In this document: piece by piece, positions 7,998 through 17,125 of the stretch
Layout: each line of letters begins with the position of its first letter
Numbering within the stretch: position 1 is the stretch's first letter
From: UBA8079 sp049601915
GTDB taxonomy: Bacteria > Pseudomonadota > Alphaproteobacteria > UBA6615
Assembly (NCBI GenBank): GCA_049601915.1
Contig: JBMYRB010000001.1
Location: forward strand, 248,001 to 312,000
Direction of reading: 5' to 3'
Length of the DNA stretch: 64,000 bases
The notes under the pieces: model-generated
Told to the model about the DNA's origin: nothing
Databases searched by the model: none
The model's input: only the letters and a program-made list of their open reading frames with translations
Program-made: the position numbers and the translations under genes

Positions 7998-8864
7998 TTA
8001 GCCCGCCCGCGCCGTTCGCAGGCGCGAGTCGAGCGCATCACGCAGCCCATCCCCGAGCAGGTTTAGGCCCAGCACGGCGAGTGCAATCGCAAGTCCGGGC
8101 AGGATCGCCAGCTTCGGATCGAGCGCCATAAACGTCTGCGCGTCGAACAGCATCCGCCCCCAGCTCGGCGCGGGCGGCTGGGTGCCCAGCCCAAGATAGG
8201 CGAGCGCCGCCTCGGCCAGGATTGCCACGGCAAACTGGATCGTCGCCTGGACGATCAGCACCGGGGCAATATTCGGCAGGATGTGATCACGGGTCACGGC
8301 CGCCGGTGATTTTCCGATCGCCAGTCCCGCGCGGGCATATTCCTGACCCCAGACCTGATTGGCTGCACCACGGGCGACCCGCGCAAACACCGGCACGTTA
8401 AAGATGCCGATGGCGACGATCGCGTTAACGGCGCCGGGCCCGAAGATCGCGGTGATCAGGATGGCCGAGACAATTGCGGGGAACGCAAACACGATGTCGG
8501 CGCCGCGGGCCACGAGATCATCGACCCAGCCACCCCGCGCGGCCGCGAGGAGCCCCAGTCCCACCCCGACGACGAGACCGATCCCGACAGCTACCACGCC
8601 GACCATGATCGAATTGCGCGCACCAATCATCAGCCGGGTCGCAATGTCGCGTCCGAAATGGTCGGTCCCGAGCCAATGCTCCGCACTCGGTCCCTGCATG
8701 CGCTGGGTGATCGACACCACGTCGAATGCATGCGGTGTCCAGATCAGCGAGACCAGCGCGACCAGCATCAGCATCCCGGTCAGGATCGCCCCGATCAGGA
8801 AGTTCGGATGACGCCACAAGCGCGACACCCTGCCCGGCTGCACTGATCGATGCGTCAGGCTCAT
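7998..8864 (-). CDS. ABC peptide/nickel importer permease, DppC type
   Basis: This 288-residue inner-membrane permease has an N-terminal tail and membrane segment (FLIGAILTGMLMLVALVSLI), the periplasmic motif HWLGTDHFGRDIATRL that marks DppC/OppC proteins, and five further segments. The EAA loop that contacts the ATPase is EYARAGLAIGKSPAAVTRDHILPN. The ATG overlaps the stop of the DppB-type gene (ATGA). It is the last gene of a five-gene unit of two peptidases and an importer. No ATPase gene follows, so energy must come from ATP-binding subunits encoded elsewhere. Confidence 0.92.
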   Translation of the reverse strand: MSLTHRSVQPGRVSRLWRHPNFLIGAILTGMLMLVALVSLIWTPHAFDVVSITQRMQGPSAEHWLGTDHFGRDIATRLMIGARNSIMVGVVAVGIGLVVGVGLGLLAAARGGWVDDLVARGADIVFAFPAIVSAILITAIFGPGAVNAIVAIGIFNVPVFARVARGAANQVWGQEYARAGLAIGKSPAAVTRDHILPNIAPVLIVQATIQFAVAILAEAALAYLGLGTQPPAPSWGRMLFDAQTFMALDPKLAILPGLAIALAVLGLNLLGDGLRDALDSRLRTARAG

Positions 8865-9808
8865 AGTGCGCGCCGCGTGCGCGGGTCGATCGCGGCGGTG
8901 GCGACATCGACCAGGAAGTTCACCATCACGACGAGCGCCACAAGCAGAAGGATCACGTCGCGCAAGACAACCAGATCGCGCTGACTGACCGCCTGAAAAA
9001 TCAACCGCCCGACACCCGGCAGGGCAAACACCACCTCGATCACGATCGATCCGGCGAGCAGGAAGGCAAACTGCAGGCCGATGATCGTGATCATGGGAAT
9101 GAGCGCGTTGCGTAACACATGGCCCCACAGAACCCGCCGCGACGCCAGTCCCTTGGCCCGGGCCGTGCGCACATAGTCGGCTCTCAGCGTGTCGAGCACC
9201 GAGGTTCGCGTCACCCGCGCCAGGATCGCGGCTTCGGGTAGAGCCAGCGAAAGCGCGGGCAGCACAAGGGCCCAGAGGGCCACCCCCAGGCCAGCGTCCC
9301 AGCCCGGAAAGCCCGAGGCCGGAAACCAGCCGAGCGCGACGGCGAAAATCAGTATCGACAAAATCGCGAACCAGAAGTTCGGGATCGCCATGCCGACCTG
9401 ACTGAAACCCATCACGCCATAGTCGCCGGGCCGTCCCCGCCGGGTCGCGGCAAGCATCCCCAGGGGAATGGCAATCAACGTCGACAGTGCCAACGCGATC
9501 AGGGCCAGCGGTACCGTCAGTGCCAGGCGTTCACCGATCAGCTGCGAGACGGGGACATCGTATGTGTGGCTGATGCCGGTCGTACCCGACGCAAGCCCGC
9601 CGATCCAGGTGAGGTAGCGAAACACCGCCGGCCGGTCGAGGCCCATCTGGGTGCGAAGCGCGGCAAGCGTGTCGTCCTGTGCTTCGGTTCCGAGGATCAG
9701 AAGCGCGGCATCACCGGGCAGGATCTCGAGCACGAGGAAGATGACGAGGCTGGCCGCCAGCAACGTGACCAGGAGCACCATTACCCGACGGGCGAGATAG
9801 GTCAGCAT
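8861..9808 (-). CDS. ABC peptide/nickel importer permease, DppB type
   Basis: This 315-residue inner-membrane permease pairs with the DppC-type protein. It starts MLTYLARRVMVLLVTLLAAS, the typical first segment of DppB, then the periplasmic loop with LGLDRP-type sequence (MGLDRPAVFRYL), and an EAA loop DYVRTARAKGLASRRVLWGHVLRNAL. The C-terminus FLVDVATAAIDPRTR is also typical. It begins 27 bases after the binding-protein gene, so the two are surely co-transcribed. Substrate specificity cannot be read from the permeases; the linked peptidases favour peptides or related amides. Confidence 0.93.
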   Translation of the reverse strand: MLTYLARRVMVLLVTLLAASLVIFLVLEILPGDAALLILGTEAQDDTLAALRTQMGLDRPAVFRYLTWIGGLASGTTGISHTYDVPVSQLIGERLALTVPLALIALALSTLIAIPLGMLAATRRGRPGDYGVMGFSQVGMAIPNFWFAILSILIFAVALGWFPASGFPGWDAGLGVALWALVLPALSLALPEAAILARVTRTSVLDTLRADYVRTARAKGLASRRVLWGHVLRNALIPMITIIGLQFAFLLAGSIVIEVVFALPGVGRLIFQAVSQRDLVVLRDVILLLVALVVMVNFLVDVATAAIDPRTRRAL

Positions 9809-9835
9809 GATTGGTGTCCGGCGAGGCCCGGGCGT

Positions 9836-11311
9836 CTACTCCCAGCGAACGCCGGTAACGTCGGTTGCCTGTACCGGCGCGTTCCGCCACATGCCCTTGA
9901 GCCCCTTGCGCCAGACGCCCAGCTTGGCGAGCTGGAACATGTAGGCGTTCACCGCGTCCGATGTGATCGTGCGCTGGGCCTGGCCGAGAATGCGGTTCCG
10001 CGCGGCCTGGTCGCTTGTGTTGTTGAGCCGGGCCATCAGCGCCTTGAGCGAGGGGGAGTCATAATTGAAATAGTATTTGTCACGCGCGTAGATGCCGATA
10101 TCCAACGGCTCAGTGTGTGACACGATCGTCAGGTCATAGTCGTCGCCGCGAAATACCTGCTCGAGCCACTGTGCCCACTCCACCGGAATTATCTCTACAT
10201 CGATACCCACCTCTTTCAGCTGGGCCGCGACGATCTCCCCGCCGCGTCGCGCGTAGGTCGGAGGCGGCAACTTGAGTGTGAGCTTGAGATCGGCCTGGTT
10301 TGCATCTGCCAGCAGCACCCGCGCCCGATCCGGGTCATGGGGATAGGCATCGAGCAAATCCACATAGGCCGGATGATGGGGTGCGAAATGGGTGCCGATG
10401 GGCGTGCCGAAGCCAAACATGGCACCATCGATGATCGCCTGCCGGTCGATCGCATGCGCGATCGCCTGACGAACCCGGACATCATTCAGGGGCGGCCGGC
10501 CATTGTTCATGGCAAGAATGGTCTCACCCTCGGTTGAGCCGATCGCGACCTCGAAATTCGGGTCGGCCTGCAACGCGATGACCGCCTCGGGGGCCTGCAG
10601 GTTCACAATCGCATCGATGTCGCCCGCCTTGAGCGCCGCGACTTGTGCCGATGGATCGGGGACGAAGCGGAAAGTCAACTCGCGGATCGCCCGCGTATCA
10701 TCGGTTGCCACCAGCCGAATCTGCGAGCCACGCACCCAACGGTCGAACATGAATGGCCCAGTGCCGATCGGGGCCACCTTGTTGGTATCGGCCGATTCCG
10801 GCGCGACGATCACCGCATCGCCCCAGCCCAGATTGAACAGCAACGCGCCTTCCGGCCGAGACAGGGTGATCCTTACGGTGCGGGGGTCAGCTGCCTCGAC
10901 CGTGTCGATCGCCGAAAACAACGGCTTCTGGGCATTCACCGAATCATCCGCCTGGGCGCGGTCGAGCGAGAAAACCACATCTTCGGCATCGAAACCCGTG
11001 CCGTCATGAAACGTCACGCCGTCCTTCAGTGTGAAGGTGTATACAAGGCCATCGCTGGACACCTCCCAGCTCTCGGCGAGCTGGGGCTGGACCGCGCCAT
11101 TCTCGTCGATCCGGGTCAGCCCCTGGAACAGGTTGGCGTAGACGATCTCATCGATCGCCGCAGCGGCTCCTGCCGTCGGGTCGAGATGCGGCGGCTCGAG
11201 GGTGAGCCCGATGATGAGAGAGTCTTTCGGCTGGGCCTGTGCGCCCGGCGTTGCCAGGAAGGCCAGACCCGAGGCGACCAAAATCGCGGCGGCAAAGCGC
11301 ATCGTCTTCAT
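9836..11311 (-). CDS. ABC importer periplasmic substrate-binding protein, family 5 (DppA/OppA-like)
   Basis: This 491-residue secreted protein has a Sec signal ending GAQAQ and the SBP_bac_5 pattern: GLTLEPPHLDPTAGAA, LAESWEVSSDGLVYTFTLKDGVTFHDG, APIGTGPFMF and VRQAIAHAIDRQAI. I prefer ATG 11311 (MKTMRFAAAIL), which sits nine bases after AAGGGA; an ATG nine bases upstream abuts that site. The protein captures peptides or similar solutes in the periplasm and hands them to the two downstream permeases. It lies 74 bases downstream of the P1-family peptidase. Confidence 0.92.
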   Translation of the reverse strand: MKTMRFAAAILVASGLAFLATPGAQAQPKDSLIIGLTLEPPHLDPTAGAAAAIDEIVYANLFQGLTRIDENGAVQPQLAESWEVSSDGLVYTFTLKDGVTFHDGTGFDAEDVVFSLDRAQADDSVNAQKPLFSAIDTVEAADPRTVRITLSRPEGALLFNLGWGDAVIVAPESADTNKVAPIGTGPFMFDRWVRGSQIRLVATDDTRAIRELTFRFVPDPSAQVAALKAGDIDAIVNLQAPEAVIALQADPNFEVAIGSTEGETILAMNNGRPPLNDVRVRQAIAHAIDRQAIIDGAMFGFGTPIGTHFAPHHPAYVDLLDAYPHDPDRARVLLADANQADLKLTLKLPPPTYARRGGEIVAAQLKEVGIDVEIIPVEWAQWLEQVFRGDDYDLTIVSHTEPLDIGIYARDKYYFNYDSPSLKALMARLNNTSDQAARNRILGQAQRTITSDAVNAYMFQLAKLGVWRKGLKGMWRNAPVQATDVTGVRWE

Positions 11312-11385
11312 ATCGACCATTCCCTTCGTGATTTCATGTTCCTTGAAACCTAGCAAATCCCGGCGATCAGCGTCTAATTCGCCGG

Positions 11386-12423
11386 TCAGCCGGAGACGGG
11401 ATAGGTATCCTTGTAGGCCGGCCAGTCACCCTGGCCCGCCGCCTCATAAACGCCACGCGCCACCGCGCGTGCCAGACAATCCGCCGCCGCCATACCAATC
11501 CGCGCCACGTCGGATACCGTGTCCGTGACCGGAAAGTGGCCGGTAGCGAGGGCAAACACCACATCGCCATCCATCGGCGTGAAGACGGGCCGGATCGCCC
11601 GTGCCATGCCGGCCTGGGCCATTCGTGCAACCCGGGTCGTCTGCGCCTTGGTCAGGGTCGCGTCGGTCGCCACCACCGCCAGCGTGGTGTTGGGCGGGGT
11701 CTCCCGCCGGCCATACTTATCGAGCGGATGGTCGGGCACCTCAATAATGGTCGCACCGCCTAACTTGCCGAACTCGTCGCCGCGCTCGAGCGCGCCGGCT
11801 AGGAATTGTCCCGCGTTGTTCGCCACCACCGACCCCAGCGCGTTCACCACAGCCAGCGCCCCCACTGTCACGCCATCGTCCAGAACCACCGATGCGGTGC
11901 CCTGTCCGCCCCTTAATGCGCGACCGTCATGGCCGGTCGTGGTCGCGCCAAAACCTGCGCCCACATTTCCAAGCTCCACCTCCAGGCCGGCGTTCGCTGC
12001 GGCGCCACGCGCCAGGCCCCGATACGGCAGCGCCGTATCGGGTTTGTCTCTAAATGCAGTTTTGTTCCCACCGTTCAGCAGATCGAACAGGATCGCGCCG
12101 GGTACGATGGGCACATACAGATCACCGACAGGAAACCCCCGAGCCTGTTCGGCGAGCCATCCCATCACGCCGTCTGCAGCTGCCAGTCCGAAGGCCGATC
12201 CACCGCCGAGAACAATGGCGTCCACCGCATCGAGTGTGGCGCCCTCGCGCAGCAGTTCGAGCTCGCGCGTTCCCGTACCTCCGCCCTGCACATCGACGGC
12301 GGCGACGGCGCGCGCATCGGGCAAAACCACCGTCACCCCGGTCCGGATATTGGTGTCAGCAGCAGCCCCGACTTTCAGCCCGGCGACATCGGTAATGGCA
12401 TTGCGTGGACCAACCCTGCTCAT
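11386..12423 (-). CDS. P1-family self-processing aminopeptidase/amidase (DmpA/NylC-like)
   Basis: This 345-residue protein belongs to the DmpA/NylC Ntn-type hydrolases, which cut themselves between Asn and Thr and use the new N-terminal Thr as nucleophile. Visible family features are the opening NAITDVAGLKVG, DVQGGGTGTRELELL, IVLGGGSAFGLAAADGV, and PPNTTLAVVATDA, where I place the cleavage before Thr246. Known relatives release N-terminal D- or beta-amino acids or hydrolyse nylon oligomers; the substrate here is open. It overlaps the upstream M20 peptidase by four bases (ATGA), and the importer genes follow. No signal peptide is apparent, so it probably acts in the cytoplasm on imported substrate. 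Confidence 0.9.
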   Translation of the reverse strand: MSRVGPRNAITDVAGLKVGAAADTNIRTGVTVVLPDARAVAAVDVQGGGTGTRELELLREGATLDAVDAIVLGGGSAFGLAAADGVMGWLAEQARGFPVGDLYVPIVPGAILFDLLNGGNKTAFRDKPDTALPYRGLARGAAANAGLEVELGNVGAGFGATTTGHDGRALRGGQGTASVVLDDGVTVGALAVVNALGSVVANNAGQFLAGALERGDEFGKLGGATIIEVPDHPLDKYGRRETPPNTTLAVVATDATLTKAQTTRVARMAQAGMARAIRPVFTPMDGDVVFALATGHFPVTDTVSDVARIGMAAADCLARAVARGVYEAAGQGDWPAYKDTYPVSG

Positions 12424-13709
12424 TCGCTCCCCCGCAACAGTTCCAGCGTTGCCCCAGCCATGACCTTGGCCGACGCGACCATATCGTCGATATCGATATA
12501 CTCATCGGGCTGATGGGCCAGCTCCAGAATTCCCGGACCATAGGCGACGCAATCCTTGAGCTTGCCGATCCGCCAGACATGCTTCTGGTCGTAGGTGCCC
12601 GGTGATGCCACATGGCGCGACGGCGATCCAAGCACCCGCTCGATATTCCGGTCCAGCGCACGCACGAGCGGCGAGTTTGGTTCAGTCAGCGTCGGCGGCA
12701 CCGACCAGAGTTCGCGAAGCGTGTAGTCGAACTCCTCGCGCTCGGCCGATAAGCGATCGAGAATCTCGACCACCTCGGCGCGGACCTCCGCCTCGTCCTC
12801 TTCCATCAGATAGCGGCGGTCGAGGACGACCCGGCACCGGTCCGCGACCAGCGCGGATGGAAATCCTGAATCCCTATCCTGTTCATCGAGCCCGCCATGG
12901 ATCGAGTTGTAATTCAGGGTGGACTGGCGTGCGGCATCGGGGATGACCGGCATCTCGGTCCGACGTTCCGCAAGCCGGGGATAGAGCTCATGCTCAACCT
13001 TTTCCATGAACGCCACCATGCCCCGGATCGCCGACACGCCGAGAAACGGCATCGAGCCGTGGGCGATCCGACCCTGCACCTCGATCTCGGCCCACCACAC
13101 GCCGCGATGGCCCAGGCACACGCTGTCGTTATATAGCGGCTCGGGAATGATCACATGGTCGACCCGCGGCTTGGAGAAATGGCCACGCTCGGCAAGCCAG
13201 GCCACGCCGGCATAACCGCCGGACTCCTCATCGACCGTGCCGGATATCTCGATCGCACCGGGAAAGGAAACTCCCGATTCCAGCAGCGCCTCGACAGCAA
13301 TCACGCTGGCGGCCAGTCCACCCTTCATATCGCAGGTACCGCGTCCGTAGACCCTGCCGTCGCACACCAAACCGGCGAACGGATCGACGGTCCATCCCTC
13401 GCCCGGTGCCACCACGTCGATATGGCTATTAAAGTGGACGCACGGGCCCGGACCGTCACCTTCAATACGCGCCACCACATTGGTCCGCGGATACGCATCG
13501 CTGTCGCCGAGCGCGCCCTCGGCGCGCAAATACTCGACCTCGAACCCATGCGCCGCGAGGCGCCCTCCCAGGAAACGGGCGCACGCTTCATACGCGTCAC
13601 CCGGCGGATTGATTGTCGGAACGCGCACCAGATCGGCCGTCAGCGCAGCGAGCGTATCTCCCTGGCCATCGATACGCTGGAACAAATCGTCGATTTCATG
13701 TCCGGACAT
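12420..13709 (-). CDS. M20-family metallopeptidase/deacylase (ArgE/DapE-like)
   Basis: This 429-residue zinc hydrolase has the M20 motifs HFNSHIDVVAPGEGW, GRGTCDMKGGLAASV and ISGTVDEESGGYAG, a central dimerisation domain (AEIEVQGRIAHGSMPFLG) and a C-terminal His in YDQKHVW. It resembles the ArgE/DapE family of unspecified deacylases; a true DapE is present at 24307, so lysine synthesis is not its job. It is the first gene of a unit with the P1 peptidase and a Dpp-type importer, consistent with hydrolysing imported N-acyl amino acids or dipeptides. Only 54 bases separate it from the divergent methyltransferase gene. Confidence 0.88.
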   Translation of the reverse strand: MSGHEIDDLFQRIDGQGDTLAALTADLVRVPTINPPGDAYEACARFLGGRLAAHGFEVEYLRAEGALGDSDAYPRTNVVARIEGDGPGPCVHFNSHIDVVAPGEGWTVDPFAGLVCDGRVYGRGTCDMKGGLAASVIAVEALLESGVSFPGAIEISGTVDEESGGYAGVAWLAERGHFSKPRVDHVIIPEPLYNDSVCLGHRGVWWAEIEVQGRIAHGSMPFLGVSAIRGMVAFMEKVEHELYPRLAERRTEMPVIPDAARQSTLNYNSIHGGLDEQDRDSGFPSALVADRCRVVLDRRYLMEEDEAEVRAEVVEILDRLSAEREEFDYTLRELWSVPPTLTEPNSPLVRALDRNIERVLGSPSRHVASPGTYDQKHVWRIGKLKDCVAYGPGILELAHQPDEYIDIDDMVASAKVMAGATLELLRGSE

Positions 13710-13763
13710 AAAGGCAAGCTAGAGCGGTTCAATCTGTCGGGACAAGGCTTTAGAGTGCCGCCG

Positions 13764-14972
13764 ATGACAGCTCTGGCAGAAACTCTCCCCGCTCTTCCCG
13801 AAATTCGCCTCCAGGCCGGGCGCCACAAGCGCGCCCGTCAGGGACACCCCTGGATTTTTTCCAACGAGATCGAGATGGATGCGGACGCCAAGGCCCTGCC
13901 GCCCGGCAGGCTTGTCCAGCTGATCGACGCGAGCAAACGGCCGCTCGGCATCGCCACCTTCAACCCACACCCCCTGATCGCCGCACGCATCCTGAGTCGC
14001 GACCCCGAGGCGCTGATCGACGGAGACTTTATCAACGCGCGTCTGCGCGCCGCACTCGCCGTGCGCGAGGCGCTCTACACGGTGCCCTACTACCGGCTGG
14101 TGCATGCCGAGGCTGACGGGCTCCCGGGTCTGATCATCGACCGGTTCGGTGACGTCTGTGTGGTTCAGGTAAACACCGCGGGCATGGAAAAACTCAGCGA
14201 TCACCTGACCACCGCACTGCAGGACGTGCTGGCGCCGAAAACCATCCTGTTCCGCAACGACAGCGCCGTGCGCAATCTCGAAGGCCTGCCGCAGGAGATC
14301 CGCGTTTTCGGCGACCCCCTCGAAGGCCCGATCGAGGTCATGGAGAATGGCGGCGTGTTCAAGGCCGATCCGCGCGAGGGACAAAAGACCGGCTGGTTCT
14401 ATGACCAGCGCGACAACCGCGCCTTCGTGGCTGCGCTCGCCAAAAACAAACGCGTGGCCGATTTCTATTCCTATACCGGCGGGTTTGCTGTTACCGCAGC
14501 ACTGGCGGGTGCACGCGAAGTACATGCCTTCGACCGGTCTCAGGCGGCACTCGATTTCGCAACCGAGGCCGCGGCGTCAAACAGCGTTGCAGAGAAGTTC
14601 TCCGCCACCCGCGGTGATGCCTTCCAACTGCTGCACGGCTTTGCCGCGTCCGGCGAGACCTATGATGTGGTGGTGGTGGACCCGCCAGCCTTCGTCAAAT
14701 CCAAGAAGGACTATCAGGCCGGTATCCGCGGCTACCGCAAGCTGTTCCGGCTGGCCGCGCAGATCGTCGCGCCGGGCGGGCATCTGTTCGCCGCGTCCTG
14801 CTCACACCATGTGGACCCGCCCAGCTTCGCCGACGCCGTCCGTCGCGCGCTCGCCGACACGGGCCGGTCCGGGCGCATCCTGCGCAGCTCGGGTGCCGCG
14901 CCCGACCATCCGGTCCACCCCTTCCTGCCCGAGACGGGCTATCTCAAGGGGCAGATGATCCAGCTCGACTAA
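13764..14972 (+). CDS. Class I SAM-dependent rRNA methyltransferase, PUA domain (RlmI-like)
   Basis: This 402-residue enzyme resembles RlmI, the 23S rRNA m5C1962 methyltransferase. It has an N-terminal PUA domain (AGRHKRARQGHPWIFSNEI), an EEHEE-type middle region (YYRLVHAEADGLPGLIIDRFGD) and a C-terminal Rossmann methyltransferase with FYSYTGGFAVTAALAGA for SAM, the VVVDPPAFVKSKKD active-site loop and FAASCSHHVDP with a conserved Cys. I use ATG 13764; a GTG nine bases earlier is possible. It is divergent from the peptidase operon and convergent with the kinase/DUF547 pseudogene. Confidence 0.9.
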   Translation: MTALAETLPALPEIRLQAGRHKRARQGHPWIFSNEIEMDADAKALPPGRLVQLIDASKRPLGIATFNPHPLIAARILSRDPEALIDGDFINARLRAALAVREALYTVPYYRLVHAEADGLPGLIIDRFGDVCVVQVNTAGMEKLSDHLTTALQDVLAPKTILFRNDSAVRNLEGLPQEIRVFGDPLEGPIEVMENGGVFKADPREGQKTGWFYDQRDNRAFVAALAKNKRVADFYSYTGGFAVTAALAGAREVHAFDRSQAALDFATEAAASNSVAEKFSATRGDAFQLLHGFAASGETYDVVVVDPPAFVKSKKDYQAGIRGYRKLFRLAAQIVAPGGHLFAASCSHHVDPPSFADAVRRALADTGRSGRILRSSGAAPDHPVHPFLPETGYLKGQMIQLD

Positions 14973-14980
14973 ACGCGGGC

Positions 14981-15590
14981 CTACTGCGGAACCTCGTTCA
15001 GGGACCAGTCATAGTCGTAGCTGCCGATTTCGTGAATCAGCTTGAGATCACGCGCCAGTTCGGGACGGGCATATTTGCGCAGGTGCGCCAGAACGCCGGT
15101 TTCTGACCCGCCGAAGTCCTCCTGGAACCAGTCATAGATGCTGGACGCGGTCAGGGATCCGCCACGCAGTTCCGCACCACGCGGATGGTTCACATAGGCA
15201 ATCGCGTTTGCCTCGAGCAACGCATCTACCCGATCGGCCGTGTCGGCCGTATCGATAAGGTTCGGGCAGCCAATCGATGCACAATTGACCGCATAGTGGA
15301 TACGGTGCTCGATATCGTCGAGCGAGACCTCTTCACCCTCAACCGAGATCAGTTTTTTTGCCCCAGGGACCGATGGAGCTGATCAATTCGGCCGGTGCCG
15401 CCTCAAGCGCCAGGATGGCGATATGCGCAGAGTCAGCCTGATCCTTCAGCCAGTTGGTCCGGAAGTTGGACACCGACGGCGCATAGATCAGAACCTCGGC
15501 CAGCATGACGAACAGGACCGTTAGGACCAGCAGACGGGCCTACAGTGAGCGCGCAAAAAGCGGGAGTGAGAATTTCCGCGACCGTATCAT
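14981..15590 (-). pseudogene. Chimeric remnant: sensor histidine kinase 5' end joined to DUF547 protein 3' end
   Basis: From ATG 15590 the frame reads MIRSRKFSLPLFARSL, an amber codon (15540-15542), then RLLVLTVLFVMLAEVLIYAP and a periplasmic-like stretch ending LALEAAPAELIS. This is the membrane start of an alphaproteobacterial sensor kinase in which the amber replaces what is usually Ser. The frame then passes into GPWGKK, a DUF547 motif, and is thrown out of register by a run of seven A at 15353-15359; with six A it would continue KKLISVEGEEVSLDDIEH. Further on, HYAVNCASIGCPNL, AIAYVNHPRGA and IYDWFQEDFGG are clear DUF547 C-terminal motifs, with about ten residues apparently missing between DDIEH and HYAVNC. 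Kinase core, response regulator and the DUF547 N-terminal half are absent. The locus is dead in at least three independent ways. Confidence 0.8.
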
Positions 15591-15646
15591 GACGTGCGCA
15601 TGTGTAGCAGAAATCTGCCGGTACGGTCATTCACCCCTGCCCGGCG

Positions 15647-17077
15647 CTACCCGAACTTCGCCAACAGCCGCACGATCTTGCGCGTGCGTTCCGAAAACAG
15701 CGACGGGGTGTAATAGGACCCGGCGGCGCGCTTGTTGATCTCCCCCAGTGTCGGATAGGGCGCGATGATTTGCGCCATCGCACCGATCTTCATCTTCTGG
15801 GAGATGGCAAGAATCCAGGGCTGGATCAGCTCACCGGCATGCGACCCGACAATTCCCGCCCCAAGGATTCGCCCCTTGGGACCGACCACGGCCTTCACCA
15901 TGCCCTCGAAACGGCGCTCGGTGCGCGCGCGGTCATTCTCTTCGAATCTGGCCGTGACGATGCGGATGTTACCGCCATGCTTGTCTCGGGCGGCCGCCTC
16001 GGTCAGGCCGACATTCGCCAACTCGGGGTCGGTGTAGGTGACCCAGGGTACGGCGTCGTAGTTCACCTTGGCGGGCATCCGGAGCAACACATTCCGGATC
16101 ACGATGCCGGCGTGATAACCGGCAATATGGGTGAACTGGTAACGACCGGCGACATCGCCGACAGCGAACACGCGCTTGTTGGTCGTGCGTAAACGTGCAT
16201 CCACCTCGATACCCCGCCGGTCTAATTTTACACCCGCGGCGTCGAGATCGAGGCTCGCCAGGTTCGGCGACCGCCCGACCGCAATAAGAATATGGGTGCC
16301 CGTCACTTCGAAGCTTCGGTCGTCACGCTCGCAAACCACCGTGACCCCATCGGGCGCGGCCTTTACCTCGACAACTTTTGTATCTTCGTGAACATCAATG
16401 CCTTCGGCGACCAGGCGCGACCGAACCACGGCAACTAGGTCTCGATCATCGGAGCCCATCACCTGAAACGCCTCCAGGACCGTGACCTTCGATCCCAGCT
16501 GGCGGTGGGCCTGTGCCATCTCGAGACCGATCGGCCCACCCCCGACAATGATCAGGTGACTGGGGCGTTCGCGCAGTTCAAAAACCGTTTCATTCGTCAG
16601 ATAGTTGACCTGATCGAGACCCGGGATAGGCGGCACGGCCGGCGAGGAACCGGTGGCGACGACAAAACGCCGTGCGCGCACCCGGGTACCGTTTTCACCG
16701 AGCACTTCGCGGGGGCCGACGAACTTCGCACCCTCCTCGAACACCTCAACACCGAGATCGGTAAAACGCTCGACACTATCATGGGGCGCAATGCCGGCGA
16801 TCACCCCTTGGACGTGATCGTTGACGGCCGCGAAGTCGATGTCCGCCGCCTTGCCGTTCACGCCGAACTGGCTGGTGTGGGCGTAATGGGCGGCGGCATG
16901 ACCGGCCGCGAGCAATGCCTTGGACGGCACACAACCATAGTTCAGGCAATCGCCACCCATCTTGCCGCGTTCGAAAAGGGCGACACTGGCACCCATCTGC
17001 ACCGCACCGGCAGCGACGGACAAACCGCCCGAGCCGGCGCCGATTACGCACAAATCCACTTCTCGTGTTTCACTCAT
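15647..17077 (-). CDS. Mercuric-reductase-like FAD pyridine nucleotide-disulfide oxidoreductase
   Basis: This 476-residue flavoprotein has the FAD site CVIGAGSGGLSVA, the redox-active disulfide CLNYGCVPSK (Cys44, Cys49), the NAD(P) site IIVGGGPIGLEMA and VFAVGDVAG. In lipoamide dehydrogenase and glutathione reductase the C-terminal base is His (HPTLSE); here it is PYPTLGE with Tyr441, as in mercuric-reductase-like proteins. The vicinal C-terminal cysteine pair and heavy-metal domain of true MerA are absent, so mercury reduction is unlikely and the substrate is unknown. It is transcribed after the TVP38-family gene and before the kinase/DUF547 remnant, a partnership I recognise from related alphaproteobacteria. 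Confidence 0.88.
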   Translation of the reverse strand: MSETREVDLCVIGAGSGGLSVAAGAVQMGASVALFERGKMGGDCLNYGCVPSKALLAAGHAAAHYAHTSQFGVNGKAADIDFAAVNDHVQGVIAGIAPHDSVERFTDLGVEVFEEGAKFVGPREVLGENGTRVRARRFVVATGSSPAVPPIPGLDQVNYLTNETVFELRERPSHLIIVGGGPIGLEMAQAHRQLGSKVTVLEAFQVMGSDDRDLVAVVRSRLVAEGIDVHEDTKVVEVKAAPDGVTVVCERDDRSFEVTGTHILIAVGRSPNLASLDLDAAGVKLDRRGIEVDARLRTTNKRVFAVGDVAGRYQFTHIAGYHAGIVIRNVLLRMPAKVNYDAVPWVTYTDPELANVGLTEAAARDKHGGNIRIVTARFEENDRARTERRFEGMVKAVVGPKGRILGAGIVGSHAGELIQPWILAISQKMKIGAMAQIIAPYPTLGEINKRAAGSYYTPSLFSERTRKIVRLLAKFG

Positions 17078-17125
17078 GACAACACCAATATCTGCAATTC
17101 AGGGAAGAGGAAGTCGAGGGCCCGA

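Noticed and set aside
15353..15359. Programmed slippage on the A7 run in the DUF547 remnant
   Set aside because: The upstream amber codon and missing domains make a functional product impossible.
15647..17077. Dihydrolipoamide dehydrogenase or true mercuric reductase
   Set aside because: The His of the former is Tyr, and the C-terminal cysteine pair of the latter is absent.
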